NCBI GenBank assembly: GCA_030612785.1
Contig: JAUWNF010000035.1
Location: forward strand, 1-13,154
Reading direction: 5' to 3'
Source of the DNA: Phycisphaerales bacterium
GTDB lineage: Bacteria > Planctomycetota > Phycisphaerae > UBA1845
Length of the DNA: 13,154 bases
How positions within the stretch are numbered: the stretch's first letter is position 1; the number at the start of each line of letters is the position of its first letter. The notes beneath the pieces were generated by a model that was not told the origin of the DNA, searched no databases, and saw nothing but the letters and a program-made list of their open reading frames with translations. The position numbers and the translations under genes are program-made. Positions 7,018 to 13,154 of this stretch are shown in pieces.

Positions 7018-7070
7018 GTAGCGGCCTGCGTCTCGCAGGTCGGACGGCCGGCGGGGACGCCGGTCGCTAC
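7018..7070. repeat. REP-like three-stem palindromic element
   Basis: An outer stem GTAGCG (7018-7023) / CGCTAC (7065-7070) encloses two perfect hairpins. These are CCTGCG-TCT-CGCAGG (7025-7039) and CCGGCG-GGGA-CGCCGG (7048-7063), giving a cloverleaf-like fold. It fills most of the 88-base gap between adaptor and ATPase. The form matches small intergenic palindromes (REP/BIME-like) seen in many copies in some GC-rich genomes. No second copy is in this window, so the repeat status is inferred from structure. It could instead act as an RNA hairpin that tunes expression of the downstream genes. Confidence 0.6.
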
Positions 7071-7081
7071 TCTCAACGCAT

Positions 7082-7834
7082 ATGATCAAAGTCAGCGCGA
7101 TGACCAAGGTTTACGAAATGGGCGCCGCGGAGGTGCGGGCGCTTGACGGAGTGGATCTGGTCATCGAAGAGCACGAGTTCGTCAGCATCACCGGCGCCTC
7201 CGGCAGCGGCAAGAGCACCCTGATGCACCTGCTGGGCTGCCTGGATCGACCGACCTCGGGCGGCTACGAATTCGACGGCGACGCGGTCCACCAATTCAGC
7301 GACCGACAGTTGGCCCGCATTCGCAACCAGTCTATCGGCTTCGTCTTCCAGACGTTTAACCTGATCAATCGCACGTCGGCCATCGACAATGTGGCGGTCC
7401 CGCTGATCTACGGTCGGCGCGGTTCGGCCAAGGCCAACGCTATGGAAGCGCTCGAGCGGGTCGGGCTGGCGGACCGCGCCAAACATACCCCCAGCGAGCT
7501 ATCCGGCGGCGAGCGCCAGCGCGTGGCCATCGCCCGGGCGATCGTGAACCACCCTCGTCTGATTCTGGCGGACGAGCCCACCGGCAACCTGGACACCAGG
7601 ACCGGCAACCAGATTCTGGAGATCTTTCACTCGTTGCACGCCGACGGCGCCACCATCGTCCTGGTCACCCATGAGATGCACGTGGCGCTCCAGGGGGAGC
7701 GGCTGATCAAGATGGTGGACGGCAAGATCGTCGACGACGTCAGCGTTACGAATGAGCTGCGCAAGCAGTTCGTACAGTCGGGCACGCAACACTTCGGGCG
7801 GAGCGAACGGGTATTGACCGAGGCCGGGGAATAG
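7082..7834 (+). CDS. ABC transporter ATP-binding protein, MacB/LolD type
   Basis: The cytoplasmic nucleotide-binding subunit that powers the exporter by ATP hydrolysis. All catalytic motifs are intact in 250 aa: Walker A GASGSGKST (38-46), Q-loop Q90, signature LSGGERQR (140-147), Walker B LILADE with E165, D-loop NLD (169-171) and switch H197. The spacing and GNLD motif are those of the LolD/MacB/FtsE branch (MJ0796 group), which pairs with four-helix FtsX-like permeases. The last ~25 residues extend beyond the usual domain. The ATG at 7082 follows the palindromic element and has no clear Shine-Dalgarno. The permease starts four bases after the stop, so the two are co-translated. Confidence 0.93.
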   Translation: MIKVSAMTKVYEMGAAEVRALDGVDLVIEEHEFVSITGASGSGKSTLMHLLGCLDRPTSGGYEFDGDAVHQFSDRQLARIRNQSIGFVFQTFNLINRTSAIDNVAVPLIYGRRGSAKANAMEALERVGLADRAKHTPSELSGGERQRVAIARAIVNHPRLILADEPTGNLDTRTGNQILEIFHSLHADGATIVLVTHEMHVALQGERLIKMVDGKIVDDVSVTNELRKQFVQSGTQHFGRSERVLTEAGE

Positions 7835-7838
7835 CGGC

Positions 7839-9044
7839 ATGTTCTTCTTCAAGATTTGCATGATGGCGTTGCAGAGCTTGTGGTCCAACCTGCTCCGTAC
7901 GCTGCTCGCCACCCTTGGGGTAATCATCGGGGTGTCGGCGGTGGTCTCGGCAATGTCCATCCTGGAGGGCATGAACCGCGAACTCCTGAAGCGTTTTGAG
8001 TCGATGGGGGCCGACCAGCTTGTGGTGACGAATGCAAGTTCCCGGCGCCACGGGCGTCGAAGTGTGACGCCCTCGCTGGAAGCCGAGGACGCCGACGCGC
8101 TCCTGGAGTGCGGGCTGGTCAAGGCCGTTGCCCCCGAAGTGCAGAGCCAGGCGCAAATCAAATATTTCAGCAAGAACAAGGCGGCGACCGTACTGGGAAC
8201 CACCGCGAGTTATGCGGACATCAACAATTACCAGACGGTCGACGGACGCTTTATCACCAACGACGACGTGCGGGCCGCCAAGAAGGTTTGCGTTCTGGGG
8301 CACAAGGTCGCCGCCGAACTCTTCGGCCAAACGCCAGCGGTCGGGTTCCGCGTGAAGATCAAGGGCCTGGGCTTCACCGTGGTCGGCGTCATGGAGAAGA
8401 AGGGGGTCCTGGGGTTTCGCGAGGTGGACAATCAGGTGATCATCCCGCTCGCGACGGCCATGAAGCGCGTGTTCGGACTCCGCAAGCTAACCATGATCAC
8501 CGTGCAAGCCCGCGGTCAAAGAGACCTCGAACAGGCCGTTCTCCAGGCAGGGCGGGCTATGCGCGGGGCACATGGCATCCGTGCCGGCCAGGAGGACGAC
8601 TTCAGCATCTTCACCCAGGAACAGATCAAAGCCGAACTCGGCAACATAACCAAGATCGTTACCCTGGTGCTCATCAGCATCGCCGGCATTTCGCTGGTCG
8701 TGGGCGGTATCGGGATTATGAACATCATGCTGGTGTCGGTCACCGAACGCACCCGCGAGATCGGGGTGCGCATGGCCGTGGGGGCGCGGCGCTGGGACAT
8801 CCTCAAACAGTTTCTCATCGAAGCCTCGATCATCAGCGTGATGGGCGGCGTGTTGGGCGTCCTGCTGGGACTGGTGTTCACCGACCTGTTGGAGCAGTGG
8901 ACCCGCGTGCTCAAGACCCACACCGCTCCGGCGGTCATCTGGTACGCCCTGATCATGGCTACCAGTGTCGGCGTGGTCAGCGGCATCTACCCCGCACTCC
9001 GCGCCTCCCGCCTCGACCCCGTAGAAGCCCTCCGCTACGAATAA
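7839..9044 (+). CDS. MacB/FtsX-type ABC transporter permease
   Basis: The membrane subunit of the exporter, with the classic layout of one N-terminal helix, a large periplasmic domain and three C-terminal helices. In 401 aa, TM1 is about 18-41 (NLLRTLLATLGVIIGVSAVV). The MacB-type periplasmic core spans about 42-265. TM2 is about 270-298, TM3 about 325-347 and TM4 about 365-384. The FtsX-domain signatures are intact: GGIGIMNIMLVSVTERTREIG and GARRWDILKQFLIEA, the coupling-helix region that contacts the ATPase, and the final SRLDPVEALRYE. Proteins of this type do not carry substrates through the membrane; they work by mechanotransmission to push periplasmic molecules outward. Substrates in the family include macrolides, peptides, siderophores and lipoproteins. 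The one here is unknown. No fused ATPase is present, unlike E. coli MacB. Confidence 0.93.
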   Translation: MFFFKICMMALQSLWSNLLRTLLATLGVIIGVSAVVSAMSILEGMNRELLKRFESMGADQLVVTNASSRRHGRRSVTPSLEAEDADALLECGLVKAVAPEVQSQAQIKYFSKNKAATVLGTTASYADINNYQTVDGRFITNDDVRAAKKVCVLGHKVAAELFGQTPAVGFRVKIKGLGFTVVGVMEKKGVLGFREVDNQVIIPLATAMKRVFGLRKLTMITVQARGQRDLEQAVLQAGRAMRGAHGIRAGQEDDFSIFTQEQIKAELGNITKIVTLVLISIAGISLVVGGIGIMNIMLVSVTERTREIGVRMAVGARRWDILKQFLIEASIISVMGGVLGVLLGLVFTDLLEQWTRVLKTHTAPAVIWYALIMATSVGVVSGIYPALRASRLDPVEALRYE

Positions 9045-9073
9045 CTCACGCGAAGGGGCTTATCCGGTTCAGA

Positions 9074-9099
9074 GAGTGACGCACCCCACGGGATCACTC
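9074..9099 (+). terminator. Weak inverted repeat after the ABC exporter operon
   Basis: GAGTGA (9074-9079) pairs with TCACTC (9094-9099) over a 14-base loop, 29 bases after the permease stop. No T-run follows, so it is at best a weak or Rho-assisted terminator. Confidence 0.2.
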
Positions 9100-9139
9100 G
9101 CTCGGCCGGAGGATACATCGGCGAGTGTGGACTCGAACA

Positions 9140-9664
9140 ATGTTGATCGGGATTCTGTCGGACAGCCACGGGCAACACAACCTGGTTGGGGCCGCGCTGC
9201 GCTTTTTCGATTCTCTCGGCGTGGAGTACGTGGTTCACTGTGGCGACGTTGGGGGAAGCGTCGTGCTGGACCACTTGGTCGGACGCCGGTGCGCATTCGT
9301 CTGGGGGAACATGGACGCCGTGGACGGTCGACTGCGCAGCTACCTCGAAACAGTGGACCTGCCGTTACCGCCCAAACCGCCCTTGCGCTTGGAGTTGGAT
9401 GGTAAGACCGTTGTGGTCTTCCACGGTCATGAGCGCGGGATGCACAGAGCCGTTCGCACAAGCGAAGCGGATTACATTCTCCACGGCCACACGCACGTCG
9501 CTCGCGACGAACGCATCGGAACGGTCAGGGTGATCAATCCCGGGGCCTTGCATCGCGCTTGGCCGAAGACGGTTGCGATCCTGAACACCTCGACGGACTG
9601 CGTGACGTTCTATGCAGCCGATGAAAGAAGCGGCACCTTCGCGCCCTGGATGTGTTCCCGCTGA
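9140..9664 (+). CDS. YfcE/MJ0936-like metallophosphoesterase
   Basis: A cytoplasmic two-metal phosphodiesterase of the calcineurin-like superfamily, small YfcE/MJ0936 branch. All five metal-binding blocks are present in 174 aa, numbered from the ATG at 9140: D8-S-H10, GD36, GN57-M-D59, H95-G-H97 and GHTH (H117, H119), followed by INPGALHR. Members cleave phosphodiesters such as bis-pNPP or cyclic nucleotides in vitro; physiological substrates are mostly unknown. A GTG at 9125 would add five residues and has a GGAGG 12 bases upstream (9108-9112), so it is a real alternative start. The gene stands alone: 95 bases after the permease and convergent with the HEAT operon. Confidence 0.88.
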   Translation: MLIGILSDSHGQHNLVGAALRFFDSLGVEYVVHCGDVGGSVVLDHLVGRRCAFVWGNMDAVDGRLRSYLETVDLPLPPKPPLRLELDGKTVVVFHGHERGMHRAVRTSEADYILHGHTHVARDERIGTVRVINPGALHRAWPKTVAILNTSTDCVTFYAADERSGTFAPWMCSR

Positions 9665-9667
9665 GTT

Positions 9668-9681
9668 GGAGGCGGTCCTCC
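9668..9681. terminator. Short hairpin between convergent genes
   Basis: GGAGG (9668-9672), loop CGGT and CCTCC (9677-9681) lie in the 38 bases separating the phosphoesterase stop from the stop of the opposite operon. The placement fits a bidirectional terminator. The stem is only five pairs and there is no T-run on either side. Confidence 0.3.
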
Positions 9682-9702
9682 CGACCAAGTAGCAGCGCAT
9701 GG

Positions 9703-10134
9703 TTACGGGAGTTCCTTCGCTGTTGGTGCGCTCTGGAAGACTCGTTGCTCGATGGCGACGAGTTCGCGAGCGGGGATGTTGCGCGCCACCCCCTCCCACG
9801 CGGCGGCCTGTTCGCGGAACAGCTCCCGGCTCAGCAGCACCACGGCGGGGTGTTCGAGCCGCAGGTCGGTGGCCATTCGTTGCAGGATGCGGCGCTGTCG
9901 TACGGTCAGACCCAGTCCGCCCAACAACGTGCGGAAGAAACGCCCGGGATGATCGGGCTCGCGTCGTTTAACGGTATCGCGCACGTGTTGGACCACGGCG
10001 AGCACGAGCAGGCATCCCGCCAGCGCGGCGAATACCACGATCACCCCGCTCCAGCGCCCACCCCCCGCAAAGTGGCCACGGATGCCCTCCATCCTTTCAC
10101 TCAGTGGTGCAAATGCCACCAGCGGCGCGATCAC
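9703..10134 (-). CDS. Single-pass membrane protein of unknown function (HEAT operon)
   Basis: A 143-residue protein starting at a GTG whose bases overlap the HEAT-protein stop as GTGA, a standard coupled start. The same frame is open further upstream, but that lies inside the HEAT gene and is not coding-like. One transmembrane helix (about 28-49, WSGVIVVFAALAGCLLVLAVV) is followed by a basic patch and a soluble C-terminal part. That part (LGLTVRQRRILQRMATDLRLEHPAVVLLSRELFREQAAAW, about 75-113) looks like a small helical domain. The pattern of a short helical region with LLS-x-ELF resembles segments near PilZ domains in planctomycete proteins, but no PilZ motif (RxxxR, DxSxxG) is seen. Function is unknown. 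Membrane anchoring plus coupling to the HEAT protein suggests they form a complex. Confidence 0.7.
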   Translation of the reverse strand: MIAPLVAFAPLSERMEGIRGHFAGGGRWSGVIVVFAALAGCLLVLAVVQHVRDTVKRREPDHPGRFFRTLLGGLGLTVRQRRILQRMATDLRLEHPAVVLLSRELFREQAAAWEGVARNIPARELVAIEQRVFQSAPTAKELP

Positions 10135-12086
10135 GGTTCCACCTCGTCTACCAGGGCCTCGATGCGCTCGATTCTTTCCGGCGGCGGGTGCCAGGGCGCA
10201 AAAGCCCCAACGATTTCGGTCGCGCGGCGACGCACCTCCGGGTCGGAATCGTCCTGGGCCAGGACTTCGACGCGCTCCAGTAAGCTTCCCAGGTTGAGGC
10301 GTTCCACCACCCACAGGGCACTGAGCCGCTCACTACGCACATCGCTGGCGAGCATCTCGAGCAGGGCCTCCGCGGCGCCGGGGATGCCGCTCTTGAGCAA
10401 CGCCTTGATTGCGCTGGCCCGTACGCGACCGCTCGGCGAGTCCAGCTTGGACTCGATCCACTCCGCGTAACGATCCAATTCCAGCTTGTCCAACGCTTCG
10501 ATGGCGTTAGCCTGCACGCGGGAATCGGGGTCTTGCAGAGCGTTCCGGAGAATCCGTACCACTGCCGCACTCGCTATTTCGGGCAACGCGGTTACCGCGT
10601 TGCTACGCACGATGGCATCCGGGTCGTGGGCCAGACGGTAGACCTGGTCTTCAACTTCGCCCACCAGATTGGCCAGGCGTGCAATCTGCAAGGCTCGGGC
10701 GCGTTCCTCGGCATCGGCGGAGGCCAGCTTGGCGCGGAGGTAGCGCCCCGCCGCGGGCGTTCTGAACGCCGGATCCTGAAACGCCGCCTCCCGTTCACCC
10801 TCTTGGAGACCGGCAAACGTGTTGAACAACTCCTGGAACCTCTCTTCGCCGGACGGGAGCCCCGCTCCGGAAACCACCACCGCGCTACCCGAGCCTCCGC
10901 TTCCGAGGGTCGGATCATGAGACCGCAGTTCTTTCGTCCCCAGGCCGCTTCGTGCGCTCTTCTCGGGCTCACGCCGGTACAGCTCGTGGCGGGCCATGTC
11001 GGCCACCGGGCAGTCTTTGCGCTGCGCCACCGCGCGGAGGGCCTTGGTGGCGCTGTCCGTACCGATGCCGACGAGTTGCCACAGGGCGGCGCGGCTCACG
11101 TAGGCGTCGCCGGATGCCAGCGCGTCGCTGAACAGCATGACCTTGGCATCGCTCGGCAAGCCGGTCGCCCCCAGCAAGCGCATCGCCGGGGCGGCGTCGA
11201 ACTTGGAAAGCCGCAAGAGCGGATCGATCGAACGCCCCAACCATTTCAGTTCGCGGATCGAAGCGCAGGCTTTGCGCACGCCCGGGTCCTTGAGCAGCCA
11301 CGATTCGGCGAACAGCGCCGTTATGAAGGCGTCGTCCTGACACTGCGCGATGATCCGCGCCGCGCGGGCCCGCAAGGGCGGAATAGTCAGTGCGCGGAGC
11401 GCATAAGCCGCAAGCCGCGGATGGGGTTGCGTGGTGAGCAGCGTATTAAGCGCGTGAGCCATACGGGACCTTGGCTGTGCAACCTTGTCGGCAATGGCTG
11501 ATTCCAGAAGGTCTACAAGCCACACCGCGGCGGTGAGCACTTCGGTTCGCAGGTGCAACTCCCAGCATTGCAGGGCGCGCTCCAGCGCGGCGGCAAGATG
11601 GCGCCCTTCGGCTCGAACCTCGGCGGCGGAGGCGTCATCGGTGACCTTGGCCCGCCGGGCGAGGTGTCGATCGGCAAAGGCCAGGAAGATCTTGCCGATC
11701 AGTTCGCGGGTGGCCGGGCACGACTGTGACAACGCCCCATTCAGCAGGTAAGCCAGTTTGCTGTCGCCGCTCTTGGCAATCAGTTTGAGCGCGGCGGCGC
11801 GCGCACCGGAGTCCCCTTGTTGAATCGCGACCCGTAGTGCATGTTCCAGCGCTGGAGCGCGGGCGAGGATGTCGCCTTGCAGTTCCTCGGGATAGCCGGC
11901 GAAGCCGGACACCAGTTGCACCAAGGCCCTGAGCCGGCGACGCTGGAAAAGGACCTCCAGGGCCATTCGCCAGTGGGTTTGGTCGAGGCGCGGCAGGGCA
12001 CGCAGAATCGCCGTGTCCGCCGCCGCGTTGTTCGCCTCGGCAAACAGACGATAGACCTTCGGCGCGTTAGTGTGAACGGGCGTCAT
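10131..12086 (-). CDS. Large HEAT-repeat protein
   Basis: A 651-residue cytoplasmic alpha-solenoid. The C-terminal half (about 448-625) contains clear HEAT repeats of about 30 residues with the usual D-P-x-x-x-V-R-x-x-A spacing. Examples are DPDAIVRSNAVTALPEI, DPDSRVQANAIEALDKL, SPSGRVRASAIKALLKS, SDVRSERLSALWVVERL and DSDPEVRRRATEIVGAF. The N-terminal part (1-370) is also helical with more diverged repeats (GDSGARAAALKLIAKS, GDAYVSRAALWQLVGI). A Gly/Ser-rich linker (about 372-415) separates the halves. No catalytic motif is visible, so a scaffold role is likely. The ATG at 12086 lies 32 bases after the upstream stop and has no good Shine-Dalgarno. The stop overlaps the next gene's start. The partner is unknown; the adjoining membrane protein is the natural candidate. 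Confidence 0.85.
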   Translation of the reverse strand: MTPVHTNAPKVYRLFAEANNAAADTAILRALPRLDQTHWRMALEVLFQRRRLRALVQLVSGFAGYPEELQGDILARAPALEHALRVAIQQGDSGARAAALKLIAKSGDSKLAYLLNGALSQSCPATRELIGKIFLAFADRHLARRAKVTDDASAAEVRAEGRHLAAALERALQCWELHLRTEVLTAAVWLVDLLESAIADKVAQPRSRMAHALNTLLTTQPHPRLAAYALRALTIPPLRARAARIIAQCQDDAFITALFAESWLLKDPGVRKACASIRELKWLGRSIDPLLRLSKFDAAPAMRLLGATGLPSDAKVMLFSDALASGDAYVSRAALWQLVGIGTDSATKALRAVAQRKDCPVADMARHELYRREPEKSARSGLGTKELRSHDPTLGSGGSGSAVVVSGAGLPSGEERFQELFNTFAGLQEGEREAAFQDPAFRTPAAGRYLRAKLASADAEERARALQIARLANLVGEVEDQVYRLAHDPDAIVRSNAVTALPEIASAAVVRILRNALQDPDSRVQANAIEALDKLELDRYAEWIESKLDSPSGRVRASAIKALLKSGIPGAAEALLEMLASDVRSERLSALWVVERLNLGSLLERVEVLAQDDSDPEVRRRATEIVGAFAPWHPPPERIERIEALVDEVEP

Positions 12087-12118
12087 GTATTCAGTAATAT
12101 CGGACTACGGGCTATCCC

Positions 12119-12670
12119 TCAGTAGAGCAAATCCCCCGACACGCCGGGCTCGCCCTCTTCCCTACGTTCCCAGCTCTTGCGCACCAACCCCAGGCCGTGC
12201 ACGCACGACTCGAACTCTTCGCTGAGGCGGTGCAGCAAATCGGAGGGCGGCTTGGAAGCGTCGTCGCCGAGGTGCGACGCAATCCGGTAGGAACGCTTGC
12301 CCTGGACGACGTAGTCGCGAACGCCATCGCTCCACGTCGGCCGGCGCGCCAAACGCAGGCGCTCAGGATATAGGCCGGTCCAAAACAGGGCGTAATCGCC
12401 GATGTGGCGATGGATTGAAAACTCGCGAGGGAATGCGGAGGAGGGCTCACCGTCGAGAGACGCGGTCAGCATCAGCCCGATCCGCTCGAGATGTTGGCCG
12501 TCCGCAGCGGTGAAGAGGCGAACGCTGTCCATGTGGACGAACGTGGCGAGCAGGTCGGCCACATAGTCCACCAGTTTGGGGTCGCCCACGCCCATCTCTG
12601 TGTAAAAAGCGCTTTCGACGAGCCCCGCGAACAGCCTTCTGAGCGGATGGTCTTCAGGTGTCGGAAGCAT
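12119..12670 (-). CDS. Conserved hypothetical protein, first gene of the HEAT operon
   Basis: The frame stays open upstream to 12838, but the ATG at 12670 is chosen because AGGGAGA lies eight bases before it and because MLPTPEDHPLRRLF looks like a true N-terminus. The extra upstream residues are low in coding character. The 183-residue product is soluble, with no signal peptide or membrane segment. It begins with HPLRRLFAGLVESAF, DPKLVDYVADLLATFVHMDSV (about 8-50), then IHRHIGDYALFWTGLYPERL (about 86-105) and RSYRIASHLGDDAS (126-139). It ends in a charged tail. It resembles, from memory, a conserved planctomycete hypothetical family. I know no function for it. It has no nucleotide-binding or metal motif that I can see. 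Confidence 0.75.
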   Translation of the reverse strand: MLPTPEDHPLRRLFAGLVESAFYTEMGVGDPKLVDYVADLLATFVHMDSVRLFTAADGQHLERIGLMLTASLDGEPSSAFPREFSIHRHIGDYALFWTGLYPERLRLARRPTWSDGVRDYVVQGKRSYRIASHLGDDASKPPSDLLHRLSEEFESCVHGLGLVRKSWERREEGEPGVSGDLLY

Positions 12671-12678
12671 TGCAGCAA

Positions 12679-12685
12679 TCTCCCT
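12679..12685 (-). promoter_or_regulatory. Strong Shine-Dalgarno fixing the start at 12670
   Basis: AGGGAGA on the minus strand with an 8-base spacer to the ATG at 12670. It decides against the longer open frame reaching 12838. Confidence 0.7.
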
Positions 12686-12759
12686 GCGGCGACAACCCCA
12701 CGACTCTGCAAACCCGGGCGCCACGGGAGGTTCGCTGGGCGCTCCCGCGGCCCTACTCA

Positions 12760-12789
12760 ACTCTATGATTCGTGAATCCGGCGAGGCAA
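12760..12789 (-). promoter_or_regulatory. Candidate promoter of the HEAT operon
   Basis: On the minus strand TTGCCT (12784-12789) and TAGAGT (12760-12765) are 18 bases apart, about 90 bases upstream of the 12670 start. Each box matches four of six consensus bases. In the leader between, CGGGAG (12724-12729) and CTCCCG (12742-12747) can pair as a 6-bp hairpin. Confidence 0.25.
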
Positions 12790-13003
12790 GTGCTTTCCGG
12801 GCACCGCGAACAGGGTGCGGCCATCTCTGTTGTCGCACTGGAGAAATTCATGCCACACTTCAATCGCACGCCACACCGCATGGTCGTTGCATCGACGCCA
12901 GCGAAGAGCGTTCGCAACATGCCGCGTTGACGAAGGGTCCGAAAAGGTTCTGAGCTTGACTACCGTGCTGCTTTGCGCGTGTTCTCCGAGTATGATCCAC
13001 GGA

Positions 13004-13154
13004 ATGAGTCAAACCGTAAATCAGACGCGGATCCCATCGGTCAGGTCGCAGCGCGCCGGGAGAGTCGAACTGATCTGCGGGTGCATGTTCAGCGGGAAGA
13101 CGGAGGAGTTGCTACGCCGGGTCCGGGCGGTCGATCCTGACAACGCCATTCTGT
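13004..13154 (+). CDS. tdk: Thymidine kinase, N-terminal part (3' truncated)
   Basis: Fifty complete residues before the window ends. The segment VELICGCMFSGKTEELLRRVR (21-41) is the strand and P-loop of cellular type II thymidine kinase, with the phosphate-binding loop G26-C-M-F-S-G-K-T33 and the following E-E-L-L-R-R helix. The enzyme phosphorylates deoxythymidine to dTMP using ATP in the salvage pathway. About 20 residues before the P-loop strand are polar and probably a flexible extension longer than in typical Tdk. The ATG at 13004 is chosen; an in-frame ATG at 12992 would add four residues. Neither has a clear Shine-Dalgarno. The family is recognised with good confidence from the P-loop context; the lid and zinc motifs lie outside the window. 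Confidence 0.85.
   Translation, partial: MSQTVNQTRIPSVRSQRAGRVELICGCMFSGKTEELLRRVRAVDPDNAIL

Larger units (their letters stand above)
12671..13003. other. Divergent intergenic region between HEAT operon and thymidine kinase
   Basis: No gene is visible in these 333 bases. They should hold the promoters of both divergent units. Seen here are the minus-strand promoter candidate and leader hairpin noted separately, and a GCGAA/TTCGC hairpin at 12901-12915. TTGAC-type boxes at 12927 and 12956 lack a matching -10. Short open frames in the region have no Shine-Dalgarno or family resemblance. Confidence 0.5.

Noticed and set aside
9652..10470. Plus-strand open frame covering the end of the HEAT operon
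   Set aside because: It overlaps two coupled minus-strand genes with a GTGA junction and a plausible transmembrane helix. The plus product looks like random GC-rich sequence.
10533..11501. Long plus-strand open frame opposite the HEAT gene
   Set aside because: It is antisense to a gene with clear repeated HEAT motifs. Its translation is Arg/Gly/Gln-rich without any recognisable fold, as expected of GC-rich antisense frames.
12671..12838. N-terminal extension of the 183-aa hypothetical protein
   Set aside because: The extension lacks a Shine-Dalgarno and has an Arg/Pro/Ala-rich, non-conserved look. The ATG at 12670 has AGGGAGA at ideal spacing.
12956..12996. TTGACT and TATGAT as a promoter for thymidine kinase
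   Set aside because: The boxes are 29 bases apart, far from the 16-18 needed, and the TATGAT overlaps a possible start codon.
1..13154. CRISPR arrays, tRNAs, rRNAs, insertion sequences
   Set aside because: I found no regularly spaced direct repeats, no tRNA-like cloverleaf with CCA end, and no transposase motifs. The cloverleaf at 7018-7070 lacks tRNA invariant bases such as the T-loop sequence.

Overview
The window looks like chromosomal DNA of a GC-rich Gram-negative bacterium. The best guess is a planctomycete or another PVC-group member. The basis is the high GC with strongly G/C-ending codons, a MacAB-type envelope transporter, a large HEAT-repeat protein, and conserved hypothetical proteins whose sequence character I associate from memory with Planctomycetota. 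No 16S or other phylogenetic marker is present, so the assignment is an inference. No rRNA, tRNA, CRISPR array, integrase or transposase is visible.

Left edge (1-967): the C-terminal part of an AAA-type ATPase with a TOPRIM-like (OLD-family-like) domain, cut by the window start and visibly less GC-biased than its neighbours. A 180-base gap containing a 7-bp inverted repeat follows.

Region 968-5504 (+ strand): a tight cassette of a GT4 glycosyltransferase, a double-domain GNAT acyltransferase (ATGA overlap with the glycosyltransferase), a small ORF of unknown function, a radical SAM protein with an N-terminal B12-binding-like domain, and a 71-residue winged-helix protein. It probably makes or decorates a glycan or other secondary or envelope product. 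The product cannot be read from the sequence. The glycosyltransferase carries an odd in-frame, hairpin-rich insertion between its two Rossmann domains. The radical SAM start is ambiguous because the preceding small ORF reads through that region with better codon bias.

Region 5505-9124 (+ strand): a three-gene ABC exporter made of a MacA/HlyD-like periplasmic adaptor, a MacB/LolD-type ATPase and a MacB/FtsX-type permease. A plausible sigma70-like promoter precedes it, and a 53-base three-stem palindromic REP-like element sits between adaptor and ATPase. No TolC-like outer-membrane gene is in the window.

Region 9140-9664 (+): a YfcE/MJ0936-like metallophosphoesterase, convergent with the next block.

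Region 9703-12670 (- strand): a three-gene operon read right to left. It encodes a 183-residue conserved hypothetical with a strong Shine-Dalgarno sequence, a 651-residue HEAT-repeat protein, and a 143-residue single-pass membrane protein whose GTG start overlaps the HEAT stop codon. This is the most coherent unit of unknown function here.

Right edge (13004-13154, +): the N-terminus of thymidine kinase, divergent from the HEAT operon and cut by the window end.
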